Notes: generated from the letters alone by a model not told the origin. 64,000 nt of DNA from Camarhynchus parvulus (GCF_901933205.1 NC_044572.1:20298501-20362500); one strand, 5' to 3'. Positions 14,886 through 28,340 are shown, counted from the first letter of the stretch. Program-made: numbers and translations.

Positions 14886-15584
14886 GGCAAGCTAAATGGA
14901 ATCCTTGTTGCACTTAAGAAAATATCATGTCCCCATATTGAAACTATTAAGTTAAACTGCTTACTTTGAAGCTGTTTGCAAAGACATAATTTTCCTTTTA
15001 TGTTACAGTCCTTCAGATTTCAGCTAGTTCTGTATAAAGACAGGATACAGTCTGCTTTTGTTTTCTTCTGGCTTTTTTAGCAATACAGTCAATTTTCAAC
15101 AGACAAGTCAACTGAAAACACCATTAGTCTAAAAAGAAATTAAACAGCCTAAGTAGTGATTCATGTGAAACATTGTCTTCATTGTTGTAGCGGCTGCTTT
15201 CAGGTGCTCTTACCACACCAGTAGCATGCCCTACTGGAATAATTTCTTGAGAGTGTTTATTTGTCAGATAGTGAAACAGCATGTCATGCTGATAAAGGCT
15301 TGAGGAATGCTCCACAAATAAGGGAGTCACCGGCCAAGGGAGTTTAGAGCTGTTACCCATTGCACCAAGCACCCAACAAAGCTTCTTTGATTAAGATTAA
15401 TCTAATACTCTCCAAGATCTCTAAGCCTGTACCTAAACAGAAACTGCCTAAACTAGGAAGTGCTGGACATATGTACAGACACATCCTACCTTGTCAGTCC
15501 TGGCTGATTCTGTTGGCTGGGGCTGCTAGGGGAATAGATCCACTATACTACTTCCACTAATCACATAGTTCAGCAAAGAGCTGC

Positions 15585-16407
15585 TGTGGAGGGACCCAGT
15601 GTGAGGGAAGACTAGATAAATATACTAACTTCCTTTGGAGACTCAGGTACTATTCTCTTATTTGTCAGCATGATTCAGGTGGTGTTTACAAGAGGTAGGA
15701 TAGTTGAACTGACAGGCACTGACACTGACAGCTGCAGAAGCAGTGCTGCTTGTTGGGAAGGATGAAAGTTTGACAAGAAAATCTCAGAGATATATATGCT
15801 TAGCAGAAAGATTTTTGAATGTAGAGTCTGATGAAGGAATAGAGATGGAAGCAAATTTTGATATAGAAGAAAAGAATTGCTGAGCCAGTCTTTCTGGATA
15901 ACCAAGGAGGCAAAGGGTATGTTAGTTAGAAGGGGTTTTTATGACTTAGAGCAAAGAATAAACCCACCTCAAACAAGATGTTTTTACCAAGCAGAAAGAT
16001 AGTACAGGCAAACAAGTCAGGAAATGTTGCAAGTAGAAAAAAAGTCTCAGAATTTTCCAGTGCAAGAAAACTGAATAACAACTTCTAGCTTAAACTGTAA
16101 TGTACTAACTTTTAGTGATTGAAGTATAGTAACATGAATATAGTAATTATAGTAGTTATGATAGGCTATAGGTAAAAGTTAAGGTATAGATTGGTTCTAC
16201 TGTATTAAGATGCTCAGTAAAGAAAAGTAGATAATGCATTGTAACCAAAACCAAAGGGTCTCCAGGCCTGCCTGCAGCTGGACCTGACAGAGCTGTAGGC
16301 ACAGGCTCTGTCGCCTACAACCCTGGACTGCTGTAACGTCTTGGATGTAATAAACTGCATTTGGAAGAGCTGCCGGGAGTCCCACATCTGTCATTCAGGC
16401 TCTTACA
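15585..16407 (+). mobile_element. Solo LTR of an endogenous retrovirus (ERVL-like), 823 bp
   Basis: The element starts TGTGGAGGGACC and ends TCTTACA, so it has TG...CA termini, and it is flanked on both sides by the same 5 bp GCTGC (15580-15584 and 16408-16412). A polyadenylation hexamer AATAAA lies at 16349-16354, followed by a U5-like stretch. No internal retroviral sequence is present on either side. A 5-bp duplication is usual for ERVL-type elements. I did not match it to a named family. Confidence 0.7.
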
Positions 16408-16412
16408 GCTGC

Positions 16413-19400
16413 ACACGAAAGCAGACGTGCCTTGTCACGGGGATGTGCCCAGGTGTGGCAGTACCACACACTAGTGCAGTGGCCATGCTACCACTACGAG
16501 GTAACACTGCTTGAAGGTGGTAACTTTGAGCATATACACCAAGCCAGCCTTTGTCAGCCTGCCTAAAGCACAGTTCTTGCCTGTATAGACATTAGCTGAT
16601 AGCTTCCATTACAGTCCTGCTGCTCTCAATCATCTGTACGAGAAAATACTGTTGGTTTGGCTGTTGCCTGAGAAAATACTTTTCTATTTGGGATGCACTG
16701 GGGTCATCACTGATGAAATTTTTAAGGTTCCATTCATCAAGAAAATGGCCATTTCTGCTCTTAGGTCTGATGTCTTCTTACAGTAGCTACAACATAGACT
16801 CTTCTGTAACAGCACACAATTCCAGCAGCTCAAAAAGGAATCCGGCCTTATTCAGTCACAGGAAACTGAACAGAAGATTTGTACACTTGGCCACATTCCA
16901 TGATGTTTTATTTAAATATTCCTATCAAGTATGAGTTTTAAATTTCAGTTTCTAGCCTTAGCTATAACTCACATTGGGAACTCATCCAGGATACTGCCCA
17001 AGGCTGAGAATCTTAAAGTGATGTGTAAAACACCTCCATAAGTGGTTAGTTTAGTAAAGAATCCATTTAATTTGATAAGAATGGAGCTCTTAAATTGCGT
17101 ATCACAGAGGACCATACATGAAACATTAAGGATCACAACAGCATAATAAAAATATTATTAAGACAAAGAATTCATTAGTTTGATTACATATTATCGTACA
17201 AATATGGAAGACAGCTGCAACACTCACTAAAACCTACCAAGCTCTCATTCTTAATATGGTAATTCATCTGATGAATATTCATGAACTCTAACTGGTAGTG
17301 ATTCCACAGTTCATTTGTCGGCTATGTGATTTGCAACATTGCCAGAAAAATCCAGACTAGTAGAAAACATCAAAGAAAACTAACAGACTGTGCAAATTTC
17401 CCTTCTTTCCAGATTGTCTCTTACTCCCTATCCAGCAGTTAAGTACTATACTGGAGATCCTGCTCAGACTTAAATTCAGATCCTTTTGAACAGGGAAAGA
17501 AACAGACCAGAAGAGAAATTTTTCCTTTAGAACTCTATGTCATTTTGTATATTTATTTTTTTCTGATTCATTACAGTTTAGAGAACTGGATTTAAAATTT
17601 TTGCTTAAAAAGATGGCACCTTCAATTGTCCATAACTAATCTACAAACATAAAGATGAAACAGTAAGATTACTGAATATTCCAAGTACTGCACCTATAAC
17701 TTTGCATAATGATTGTTTAATCTTGGCAATAATTCTTGATTACTTTCTTAATAGTTTAATATAAAGTGCTGGATTAATGTTTAATATAGGAAGAAAAGCT
17801 CTTCTAATAAAAATTAAAATGTACAACTAGATAATAAGTGATTTCTACTGTACAATTTGAAAATATTTCTATGTCCAGAAGATATTAATTGGTGAAATAA
17901 GTCATCATAGTTTGTTACCACAGTCTTTAACAATGTTTATTTGAACAATAAATTGTGGGATATGCACACAAGATAAAATCACTGAAACCTTTGCTGAATT
18001 TATAAGACCATAATGGATTTCCCTGACAAAATTTGCATAAGTGCAATATATACCATTCCAAAACCAATTTAAATGCAGAAGATAAATCACTGGTTGAGAC
18101 TGATATTTGCCATGAAAAATCCATCACAAAAGATGCATCAAATTCCCTTGAGACACTTTCTCAAGGAAAGAAAGATAAAAGTACGTCAGCTAGATGCTCA
18201 CAAATTATTGGACTTGAATCTACCAATTCACCTCCTCTATCATATTTTTGTAGGGCTCCAGTCCTGCCAGTTACTGCATGATGTGCAGCATAGAGAATTT
18301 TCCTAGAGTGAGCAGAGCCTACACAGGACCACAAATAAATACAGTTTGTATTAGGTATAATAAACCCAGCTTACATTTTCAACAGTAGTGAGTTTCAAAA
18401 AATTTTCAGGAAGCAGCTGTACATGACTACAGTCTCATTTACATGTAGCACTCTTATGTCAGTTTTGAAAGTGATATTTAAACTGGTTTCGCTAAAGCTG
18501 GAAAAAAAAAGACGTTAAAGTATAATTTGTTGTAAACTTCAAAATTTTGATTTTAAACTGACTAAAAGTCAAGTCACATTTTAATGAATATGAGTGTGTC
18601 CACAAGGCACACATTTCTGAATAATTGATAGGGTGGCTGAATGGATGGTGGTTGGAAGACTGCTAACTTGAAAAGCATTATTAGTTGCCCTATCCTAGGT
18701 CTTTGTAGGTTAAGCAACTGGCATTCCAAGCATTCTAAGATTTGAGGGACAAAGTATTTCCAGCATGCTGCACAGATAAACACAGTGCTGGAAGTTCATT
18801 ACTTAGTCACAAAGCAAGATTAAAGGATATTTTTAATCTAAGTGAGAGGGAATAACAGGCCCATGAAGGAAATCTTGCAGGAAATAAGAGCATATTTCTG
18901 AAACAAAGTGGATGTTACAAGAACAAAGCAGGGAGACAATTTAATGTGTTTCTGTTGTTGATGGTAGTAGAAAAATGTAATCTCTGTAAAATGATCAAAA
19001 GATATGGTAGAAGAATAGCTTGACATGAATTGACTCAGATCTAAGTCATACAATCTGGTCTCTGATTAAAGAAGGCAATTATCATGCTGTTTTCTGACCT
19101 TGGAATCTATTAATCACTTGTGTTATATAAATATGTATTTGCATACAAGCAAGCTGGCATAGCACTACATACTAGCTAAGCATCTAAACCAATGGAAAAG
19201 AATAAGTGGAATCACAGAACCATAGAATGGTTTGGGCTTGAAGGGACCCAAAAGATCATCTAGTTCCAACTGCCCCATTGTGAGCACCAGATCAAGTGAA
19301 ACACTCAACATCTTCAGAATACCAAACATATGGATTTCTACTCATGTTCTGAGCTCCCACTAAAGCACTAGTATGGAAGTTCTCAATATAGTCTCTTGGT

Positions 19401-21469
19401 AAACAGAGCTGGAAGTCATCCCAGATGAAATACATATGCACCTTTCAGTGCTACAGAAAGTGTCTTTTTGCTTGTCAGTAAAATCTATCTCCATGAATGA
19501 TTCCATACAAATAAACAGGTCACATTTCAGGCTTGTTTTCAAATGCTGGAAAACCATTATATAAGCAAGCATAGAACATGAATGAGTATTTTCTGCAATA
19601 GAGTACATCTGGCAATGTCTTATGAAAACATACATTTTCTCTTCCAAGACAAAATAAAACATTGCTATTAACTGTCAGAATTCCCGATAAAGGAAAGTTA
19701 GCTGAGTATTTTAGACAGTAAAGAAACATTTTAAAGGAATCCCCCAGTGGATACATGTGAGAGAGAGAAATACATTTTATAGCTAATGTTGCTAATTTTA
19801 GCTGCCACTGAACTTGTGGTTTATTTTGACTTTCATATCACTAAATTTAGTTTCCATTTTATTATGTCATAGCTCAGCAGTGGAAAAATCTTCTGCAGGT
19901 ATCCATACTCAAGTTCTAGTTTTGGTGACCACGAATACTTGTGAGTCATCAGTAAACAGCATCACTACCTGGTTCTTCCAGGTGATTTAGGACACTTTGA
20001 ATAGGGTATGATCTATATTCTCCATATTTATTGGGTCCTTCCAGTAGAGTTGTTAGGCCTGATCTTCCAAAATAAACCCCATATTTACTCTTCTATAGGT
20101 TAATATAGCCGTCTCCTAATTCTTTCCTTATTACTGTTTCTATCAGTCTATCTTACAGAAAATTAGATTAGCCATCTTAAAGTACTCAAGAAACATGGAG
20201 CTTGTTTTAGAGACTGGTGTAGTATTTGTCTTGCTACTCCTCTGGCATTGGTAATGTTTTCAATAAGAGATTATGCAATAGAGCAAACAGCAGTTTCTAG
20301 TTCTTTCAGAACAACTTTTAGGATAGTTTTTAAATTTTTTTTCTTAACATATGTAAAATTTGAGGAGAATGTAATTATTGTTAGAGTGACCTTCACCCAG
20401 TACAACACTTACAGGGCCTTGTGTTCTTAGGATGGATTAGCCTTCTGTTGTGAGCTTTTGCTACAAAAAGCAGAGATGGACATGCACATGTGCTGTCTAT
20501 ATGACTACCCACCCATACAATAAACATTGTGCAGATAACTGAATATTCTTGCTTCATTTGAAGTCTCTCAATCTGTTGTAGTCAATACCATCTTAAAAAC
20601 AGCTTAAAGAGTCAACAAAACTAGAAGTACTGTTTGCAATTACACTGATGCTCTCTGATGTGTCAAAGCCATATTGCTTCTAATTGCAACTCCATTTCAC
20701 TTCCTCAGAAATCTGTAAAGAAATAAATGTACCTCATTAAAGTCTGAAAAAAGCCCATAAAAACAACACAATGGACATTTACTGAAAGACAATAAATGGA
20801 CATTTACAGAAACACAAGTGATGCAGTCAGCAAAATATCTTCATCCTGACATTACGACAAAAACGTTGGAAATAAAAGTGACCATATTTATATCCCCAAG
20901 AGGGGCAAGTCTGGTGTGTAAACAAGTTTCTGAAATTGAGCCAGGAGAATTCCTGTCACTTCTGCATCTCTAATGATAATAAGCTAATGTTCTTTGCATT
21001 TCTGAAGACTTTTCCATTTCAAGATTTAAAAGCAATTACCTGATCTTGATAATGCTTCTATGAGACAAACACACATTATGCCTTTATTAGCAAGGGCGAT
21101 GGAGGCACACAGTTTTTCATTTGCCATGTAATGAGCTGCTAACCAGAACCACCAGTGAATCATTCACACATTCCCTCTGTTTGTTGCTAATATTGTTTAA
21201 ACTGACCCTAATGTCATGTATGATGACAAATGCCTACCTGGAACACTGCTGTGATGATCCTATAAGACTTGTGAGAAGGGGAGGAAAAGGTAGAAACAAA
21301 AGAAAAACTGAAGAAAATTACCATTATTTTACTAGTTCGCTTCCCTTAAGGGTCACACATAAGAAAAAAATTATACATACAACCTTGAACTAGAAAAACA
21401 GACAATTTTAACGGTGAGAGAAGACCAGGTCGTTATCTCATTCACCAGCTAAAAAATTAATGATGGCTC
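16413..21469. other. Gene-poor intergenic sequence
   Basis: Apart from the CR1 fragment near 19209 I see no exon, RNA gene or structured repeat. Confidence 0.6.
19209..19320 (-). mobile_element. CR1 LINE 3'-end fragment
   Basis: It contains GAATCACAGAACCATAGAAT followed by GGGCTTGAAGGGACC and AGATCATCTAGTTCCAACTG, the reverse complement of the CR1 tail. Confidence 0.8.
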
Positions 21470-22140
21470 TGAAGCCGTTTCCTCTCAAATCCAGGGCAGC
21501 CCATTCCCCTGCGACCTCGGGGATCCGCTCCTGCCGAGCAAAACTGCCCCGCCGAGGCTCAGGCGCTGCCCTCGGCCCCGGGCAGCGGCAACAACCGCGG
21601 CGGAGCCCGGCTCCGCGCGGGCTCGCTCGCTAGATGGCGCCATCGGCTGATGCGGGCCCCGGCCCCGGCCCTCCTCTGCCCTGCCCTACCTTGTCCTCCT
21701 CTACCATGTTCTCCTCTCCTCTCCTCTGCCCTGACCTACCCTGTACCCTTATACCGTGCTCTCCCCTCCTCTGCCCTGCGCTGCCCTGCCCTCCTCTACC
21801 ATGCTCTCCTCCTCCTCTGCCCTGCTCTCCTCTACCCTCCCCTCCCTTCTCTTCTATCCTGCCCTCCACTCCTCTACCCTGACCTCCTCTGCCCTTGCTG
21901 CTGCTCCCCTGCCCTGCCCTCGATTCCTGTACCCGCCTCAGCGCCATTCCCGGCTCCGTGTCGGACTCGGAGCCCCACGCAGCCCCGCTCCCACAGGCGG
22001 CAGGGGAGGCTTGCAGTGCTTGAGGGCGGCGGGGCCGCTGCTGGCGGAGCGGCCCAAGGCGGGTGTGAGGTGCGGGCCCTGCAGCCCCCGCCGGGATAAT
22101 CCCCGCGTCGGGGAAGGCTGCGGGACTTGGAGCCCGGGGC
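21470..22140. promoter_or_regulatory. Isolated CpG island between the MRC1-like gene and SLC39A12
   Basis: A sharply GC-rich, CpG-rich segment in AT-rich surroundings. CpGs cluster at about 21510-21650 and 21935-22140 on either side of a pyrimidine repeat. A 12-bp palindrome GATGGCGCCATC (21633-21644) holds YY1-type ATGGC cores on both strands. CpG islands normally mark promoters, but no recognised gene starts here. It lies about 6.7 kb below the MRC1-like stop codon and about 19 kb above the SLC39A12 start codon, so it could be a distant SLC39A12 promoter, a promoter of an unannotated transcript, or repeat-derived. Confidence 0.55.
21660..21930. repeat. Degenerate pyrimidine-rich tandem repeat (CCTCTGCCCTG units)
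   Basis: About 270 bp of almost pure C/T on the plus strand are built from variants of CCTCTGCCCTGCCC, CTCCTCTACCATG and CTCCTCTCC. The strand asymmetry makes long artificial open frames on both strands (for example a Gly/Arg/Glu-rich frame on the minus strand, 21630-22259), which I do not regard as genes. Confidence 0.85.
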
Positions 22141-25100
22141 TTAATGAAAAGGATGGAAGAGGGTTCAGTCTCCCCTGGCTTTGGGGCGCTGTTCCTTTGT
22201 GAGTCTTGGCCGCATTGGACGCCAGCCTGGCTACCCAGGCAGAGGGAGAGGATGGCCAAGCCACCGAGTCACCCCAGGGTGGGGTTGGAAGAGAAATCAC
22301 ACAGTCCGGCCCCTGGCACCGAGTGGGGCTGTGAGTATCTCCCAGCCTGGAGACCCCACAAGCCCGCAGTGCCAGCCAGTGTCAGCCCTGGAGGCATGGA
22401 CCAAACCTGGGTTCTTGCATTGTTCACAAGACATGCTCTCCAATGGTCATTCCTCAGCCCAATAACCAGAGCAATGAGAGGCATCTAGAAGTACTCCAGC
22501 ATGGGGAGGATCCTTCTTCACTTGCTTTGCAGTTCCAGGAGGGAACAATAAAAGCTTATTTGTGAGCTGGTCTTCGATGAAGCCCTGTCCTCAGTGCATG
22601 GGTCATGGAAGATTGGGATGCCAGTGCCAACTTGTCATCTGAATGTCAGTGTGGGAAAAATTTTCTCCATTTTGCAAATACCTGGAATATACCTAGAAAT
22701 GCCTGGAACCTAACTCAGACAAAGTCCGGAATAATACAAATCATTCAATTTCTCTTTCTATTAAAAAAGGGATCAAGTAATGAAGTTGAACAATTTCCTC
22801 TGAATATATAGCAAAGTTGTAAATAAATTACAAAGTTAGGAACAGCTGGGAATTGCAGAAACCCTCTAGTGAGTGGACAAAAGTAATGTTCAGTTAGAAA
22901 AAAAAGTCTTGTTTGGTTGTGCTTGAGTGCTAAATTAAAATAAACTGTATCATATGTCAAATTTCAAATACTCTTTCTCAACCATAAAATTTGCAAAATA
23001 TTCTTAAGTGTTTAACAAAAGTACTGAGATTATTACATGAAGACCTTACATTTAAATATATTTCTAAATGTGTCTTCTAAACTTGTATATGGTAGATGGA
23101 AAATTTGGGAAATGGAGTGAGTTTTCTTTTAGAGAATACTACAACTATATGACAAATTAGGTAATAGCAGTTGCCAGTCCACTTTCCTTGATGTAAAAAG
23201 AGGTACTGAAAAGCTGTGGTGTAACACTTTGATCTCCTTCTAATGTTTCAGTTTTGAACTTAATACTAAAATCACAGAAGGGAAAGAAAATTAGGGGGAG
23301 AAGAGAGGTGCTTGTTAAGAGAATGGTTCCAAGCTGTGCCAGGAAAAGTTCAGACTGGACATGAAAGGAAATAACCTAGATATTGGTGGTAATCATCACT
23401 GCCAGTAATTGGAAGCAGTTGGCTGCTAAAAGATATCTTGTATGTATTTTGGACGGTGAAAAGTGAGAAACTGGTGTTCCTTTGAAAATGTTTTAAAAAA
23501 TAATTGTTGAGACAAAATTTATGAAAATGGCAAGGTTTAGTATAGAGAATAAATTGGGGAGAAGGAGAAGAATGTAGCAATAAGTTAATTTCATAGAATC
23601 CTAGAATGGGATGGGTGGTCCATGACTTTCTGGGCAACCTGTTTCAGTGTCTCAGCACACTCACAGTCAAGGATTTCTTCTTAACATCTAATTTAAACCT
23701 GTCCTTTTTAAGTTTAAAGTCATTCTCCCTTGTCCTATCACTACATGATCTTGAAAAAAGGCCTTCTCCAGCTCTCTTGTAGCCTCCTGTAGCCAAGGTG
23801 CTCTAAGTCTCCCTGGAGCCTTCTCTTCTGCAGGCTGAACAATCCCATCTCTCTTGGCCTGTCTTCACAGCAGAGGTGTTCCAGCCCCTTCATCATTTTG
23901 GAGGCCTCCTCTGGACTTGGTTCATCAGGTCCATGCCCTTCCTGTGCCAGTGACCCCAGAGCTGGATGCAGCACTCCAGGTGGGGTCCCACTGGAGAGGA
24001 ATAGAGGGAGAGAATCACCTCCCCTGCTCTGCTGCTTACACTTCTGCTACAGCCCAGGGCAGGTTTGGCCTTCTGGGTTGCAAGGGCAAATGGCCAGCTC
24101 ATGTCCAGCTTCTTATCCACCATCCTCAAGTCCTTCTCAGTAGGGCTGCTCTCAGTCTGTTCTCTACCCAGCTGTATCTATGTATTTGTGCAAACAATTT
24201 GAAAATTATTTGTTAATACAGTTCAAGTAATGAGCCATTTCTGATCACTTTTTGCCAGTGGAACATGGCATCATTTGAAACCATTAGCTGTGTGATTCAG
24301 GAATGTTTCTACATTGCATGAGGACAGCATTGGGTAGAGTGGCTGAGATATACAAATATTAATAAGTAATGATATTTAAATGGTACTTAAAATTTATCTA
24401 TGACATTATGTACCTATGCCATAAGACTTATCTATGGTATTGTGAACAGAAATGGGGTTTACAGAAATTAAAAATAAATTCTGTACAGATTTAACTGAAT
24501 TAAAAATTGAACAGCTCTTGGTAAACAGTAATTATCAGCTTAGTGTCGAGATCATGGATAAAGGAGGAAATAGGTGGGAGAAATATAAACAGAATATAGC
24601 CAAAGCAGGTACAGTGGTTTTATGGCAGTCAGTGCAGAATAGGAGAGGGAACTTTTAGCAGCAGCACTCTGTGTGGGACTGAGCAGTACTTTTATGCTCA
24701 GTTTTTCTACTCTATGTATCAGTGGTGGAGACAGAAGTGGCAGAGCCTTCATTTCTGATGCTCAGCACAACTTAACCTTCCCAAGGGTTCACTGGTGTGA
24801 ATATATCAGTACCTGCCTGGGGAAACAGTCCAGTGTGCATTAAACACAGAGACTGTATCAAGATTATAAGCAGACTCACTTCACTGATTTTTCACCTGTT
24901 CTGGCACTAAGTCAGGAAGTGTTTGTGGAGGTACCAAGGCAGATGCTTGCCTTGGAAGTTTAGTTGTAATTTTGTAGGAGCTTCTGTCTATGTTCTTAAC
25001 ATTTGCTTAAGAAATGCTACCAGCTCAGTCTCTATTCTGAATTAGTATGGAAAATAATATCAACAGAATTTTTTAGTTTGACAGATGCTTTGTTTCCAAA

Positions 25101-27411
25101 AGTAATGATTTTCAAGTCAGGGGAAAAAAACTCTACAAGGAATTGTTTTGATAGAAGTTTTCTGAATAGCCTGGAGCTATTGATGATGAACATAATCAAC
25201 GTAAAGCTATTAGTGTGTTTTGTACAAAATTGCATAAGATATCAGTTAAGAAGTGGATTCTGCAGAGCTCATTTACTGTGAGATAATTGTTTTAGGCTTT
25301 GTGTCAGAGAGAGTCTAGAGTTCTCTTCAGTCTCGAGACCAGACCAAGTAATTGCACCCTAATGTATCCATCCTTCTGTGCCAACCACAGCGATGACCTT
25401 GGGTGAGTAGTGCAGTTAGATATGGCGGCATTTTAGATATCTACATTATGTGAGATGAATTCCATCGCCTTCAGGCTCCTTAGTTAGCTGAGCCTAAGTA
25501 TGAAAGAGATTATGTTGTCATTGCAAGTGGCAATGATTAAACCAGAGAAAATTGGGCACCGTTTATTTATGAAAATGAGAAGAAAAATCCCATATCACAC
25601 ACATTAGTATGAAACACATCAGTGCTGAGGTGTCTTCTCCACTCTGAATTTGATTTAAACAGCAGCATTCACAATAGGCAATATTTTTCCTCTTCCCAGC
25701 ACTGAACTGACAGGACAGTGATTTTAAATATACAGGACTTTTTGGAAAGAAAAGAGAAACATGCAAACAATTTACTTGAGCAGAAACACTGGGATTTGGG
25801 ATTAAGCATGATAAGGCCTAAGAGCCTTCTTTGTTTTGTGGAGTTTAATCAAGTGCAACCCAGCTCTCTTCTGTGTCTGAGCAATGTGTGAGGTGTGTGG
25901 GCAATGTCTTACTCATATCCACTGTCAGGTCCAAATGACAAATGCAGAAAAGTCTGTGCTCATATGCATTGATCTCTTCCCCAGTGGCTGTTCAGTTCCT
26001 TGAGAGACCATAGGCTGAATGATGTGTCCTTGCTCTGGCACTGCTGTCCCACACTGCAAACAGCAGCTAATGAGCTAATGATGACAGTGGCTGCCAGGTG
26101 TGAGCAGATCTGGTCAGGGCTATGGCTCTCAGCTCTGATCCCCAGGTGTGAGCACCACTGCACTGGCTCACTGTGTACTCAGTTTCACTGCTGTTCTCAC
26201 TACAGTACTCTCTGTCTTTCTGTAGGAGACATTGTGGATCAGGCTCTGGTCTCTCAGTACTTTGCAGGGGGATCAGCAACATGTGATCCTGTCCAGTTTT
26301 TGTTCAGTCATGGTGTTCAGTCCAACTATAGAGTAGCTAGACATAAAAATATATACATATCAAAATATTTTCATGTGATAATACATAGAGCTGGTATGCA
26401 GAGCAGCCTGACTGTTAAACTCTCCAAGCTTTCTGCATGGTGGTGCCAGGCTTCTTCTCTGAAGGTCCCAGAATTAGCAGGTGCTCCCAGGTGCTGAATT
26501 TGGTTGCCAGAAGACTTCTGTCACAAACTCCCAATTTTTATAGTTAACTTACAAATACCTTTAAAAAATCAGTCTTTTTGATTTTATGTTTCCTTCTTTT
26601 CTTTTGGGAAAGGTAACTTTAATTTATAAGATTCACTAAGCTGGGCATAAATACAGTAGGACCAGAAGCATGTACTGTTTGCAGACATAGACCAGGAAAA
26701 GTTCTTGCCTTACTAACTCATCCAAAGGGCAAGCAGAACCCTGTATTCCCAGATATCTGTAGTACATACCAGGAAACACTTTTATCTCTAGTCACCTCCG
26801 TGGGAAGCAGGTGGTGTTTTTCTCATTTGCTGAGTTTTGTGCAAAGCTCTCACAGCTATTTCCTATTTCCTCCTGAAAATGGCAATGACTTTCTTTATTG
26901 CAAGGAGTATTACAGGACTTATTATAGTAACTTAAGGGACTGTTATCTCTGAAGGCTGTTATCTCTGGGCTTTACAGTGTTCAAATGACATAAATTGTAA
27001 AATAGACTCCTGGTTTACTTAATTTTTAGTTCTATTTTAAATAACTTGTGGATGGGAGATTTGTGTTTGGGTTTTTCTGGTGGTTTGGTTTGGGTTGGTT
27101 TGTTTCTAACCAGGTCTTTTATGTATGACATTGCTTGGTTAAGTGAGAAAAGGAAAGCCACATATTCTTCAGTTATCTTTCTGTTTCTGTGATTGGTGAG
27201 AGTTCTTTACCAGCTTAACCAAAGGTGTGGAATAATGTGTGTCCATCCAGCAAAGGAGTGCTGGCAAAAATTGAACTCTCAGGAGGAGATGTTACCAGAG
27301 GTGACCCATATTTCAAGATAGCCCTTGTTAAAATATCTGAAAGAAGTATTCCTAGAGGAAGGGGGTACTCGCATTAAAAGTAACTATCAATAAAATTTTT
27401 AATTATAAGCC
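22141..27411. other. Intergenic sequence below the MRC1-like gene
   Basis: It holds the 590-bp CR1 at 23594 and a plus-strand AATAAA at 22547-22552. The latter sits in moderately GC-rich sequence next to the CpG island and might end a short transcript or an old LTR; I cannot decide. The open frame at 26000-26497 (+) resembles nothing I know. A G/T-rich stretch lies at 27060-27108. Confidence 0.5.
23594..24183 (-). mobile_element. CR1 LINE fragment, about 590 bp
   Basis: The plus strand shows the reverse complement of a CR1 3' region. It starts TCATAGAATCCTAGAATGGG, continues through the conserved GGGCAACCTGTTTCAGTG, CTTGTCCTATCACTACA, CTGGAGCCTTCTCTTCTGCAG, CCCCAGAGCTGGATGCAG and CTCATGTCCAGCTTCTTATC, and ends near CTGTATCTATG. 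A small internal deletion follows the first 25 bp. The open frames here are CR1-derived, not host genes. Confidence 0.9.
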
Positions 27412-27417
27412 TTTATT
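27412..27417 (-). terminator. Candidate polyadenylation signal AATAAA for the MRC1-like gene
   Basis: This is the first canonical AATAAA on the minus strand below the stop codon, about 1.37 kb away. Variant ATTAAA hexamers occur earlier, at 28354-28359 (inside a CR1 fragment) and 28079-28084. I cannot tell from sequence which one is used. Confidence 0.35.
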
Positions 27418-28215
27418 GCTTGATGTATATCTAGAAGAAATGTAAATAATAGAGGTAATTCAAATGTGTTCTCAAGCTGCTCAGGCGTTGACACAGAAGT
27501 CTTGCTGTAGAAACCTATTCCACTTATTCCAGGTATTTTCTTCCCTTGCAGAGATTTTTAGTGCAGCCACATCTTTTTGTCAGCCAGAGACCGTAAGCAT
27601 GTGGAGTGAGTGAGAAGTTCTGACAGAAGAGCCAAAGGAATCTGTTGCCCAATACATTCATTTGGTAGAAGCTCCTCTGCTCTAGTCCTGCTCCTCCATG
27701 TGGCCTTCAGTGTTAGTGCCACATGCCCTCTTGTGGCTTGGGGAAGGGTGTTTCCATTTCTCAGGACGGGTAATGCATGTCTTAAATATGCAGAATAAGG
27801 AGCTGCCCCTTGAGGCAATACCTGCTTCTGTGTACAATGGAAGAAAAGCTGAGAAGGGTCTCGGCAGCACCTTGTCAAATGAAATCACAACAAAAAAGAA
27901 GGAAAGTATTTTCAAAAAGTATGTCAGTGACTTTATATCCCTGCACCAAAGAATTACAGAAAGCACTATAAGACAGCCATTTGTTATACATGCTGGGATT
28001 TTAAAAGGGGCAGCTCTGTGTACTATAAGAATCATTACTGAAATAAAACCCAATGGAAAGATCATCTCCTGTTCTATCTTTAATTTGAACTGCCAAAAAT
28101 AGAGGTATTTGCCGAATACTAGAATAGTACAAGGCCATAGGAAATGGCATAATTCAAAAATTTAGACTGGAGGTAAAATTAAATGAGCCTCTTCAATTTT
28201 TTACAATTTTCTGTC

Positions 28216-28232
28216 TTTTTTTTTTTTTTTTT
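28216..28232. repeat. Poly(T) tract
   Basis: A run of 17 T on the plus strand (poly(A) on the minus strand) about 560 nt below the MRC1-like stop codon. Confidence 0.85.
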
Positions 28233-28340
28233 GTAAACAAATAGTACTTAATGCACAGTTGCAGGTACCATAACAGTTTTTACATGAATGAAAAGATAGT
28301 ATCATAAACTATGAAGCTGAAAACCTGAAATGAGCAGTGT

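Larger units (their letters stand above)
3931..15579. other. Gene-poor AT-rich intergenic sequence
   Basis: No exon with homology, RNA gene or open frame of note. The only items are the CTCF-like motif at 12582 and the CR1 fragment at 14750. The short open frames have no recognisable features. It may include far 5' sequence of SLC39A12. Confidence 0.6.

Noticed and set aside
21630..22259. 209-aa minus-strand open frame rich in Gly, Arg and Glu, and overlapping plus-strand frames of 82-149 aa
   Set aside because: They come from the pyrimidine-rich tandem repeat and the high GC content, which removes stop codons. There is no domain and no splice context.
23854..24216. Plus- and minus-strand open frames of 77-120 aa
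   Set aside because: All lie inside the CR1 fragment 23594-24183.
26000..26497. 165-aa plus-strand open frame with many cysteines and histidines
   Set aside because: No domain pattern is recognisable and the cysteine spacing is irregular. The same segment has an open frame on the other strand, as expected by chance.
27698..28102. 134-aa plus-strand open frame (and a 127-aa frame opposite)
   Set aside because: It lies antisense in the 3' flank of the MRC1-like gene, shows no recognisable motif and has no supporting signals.
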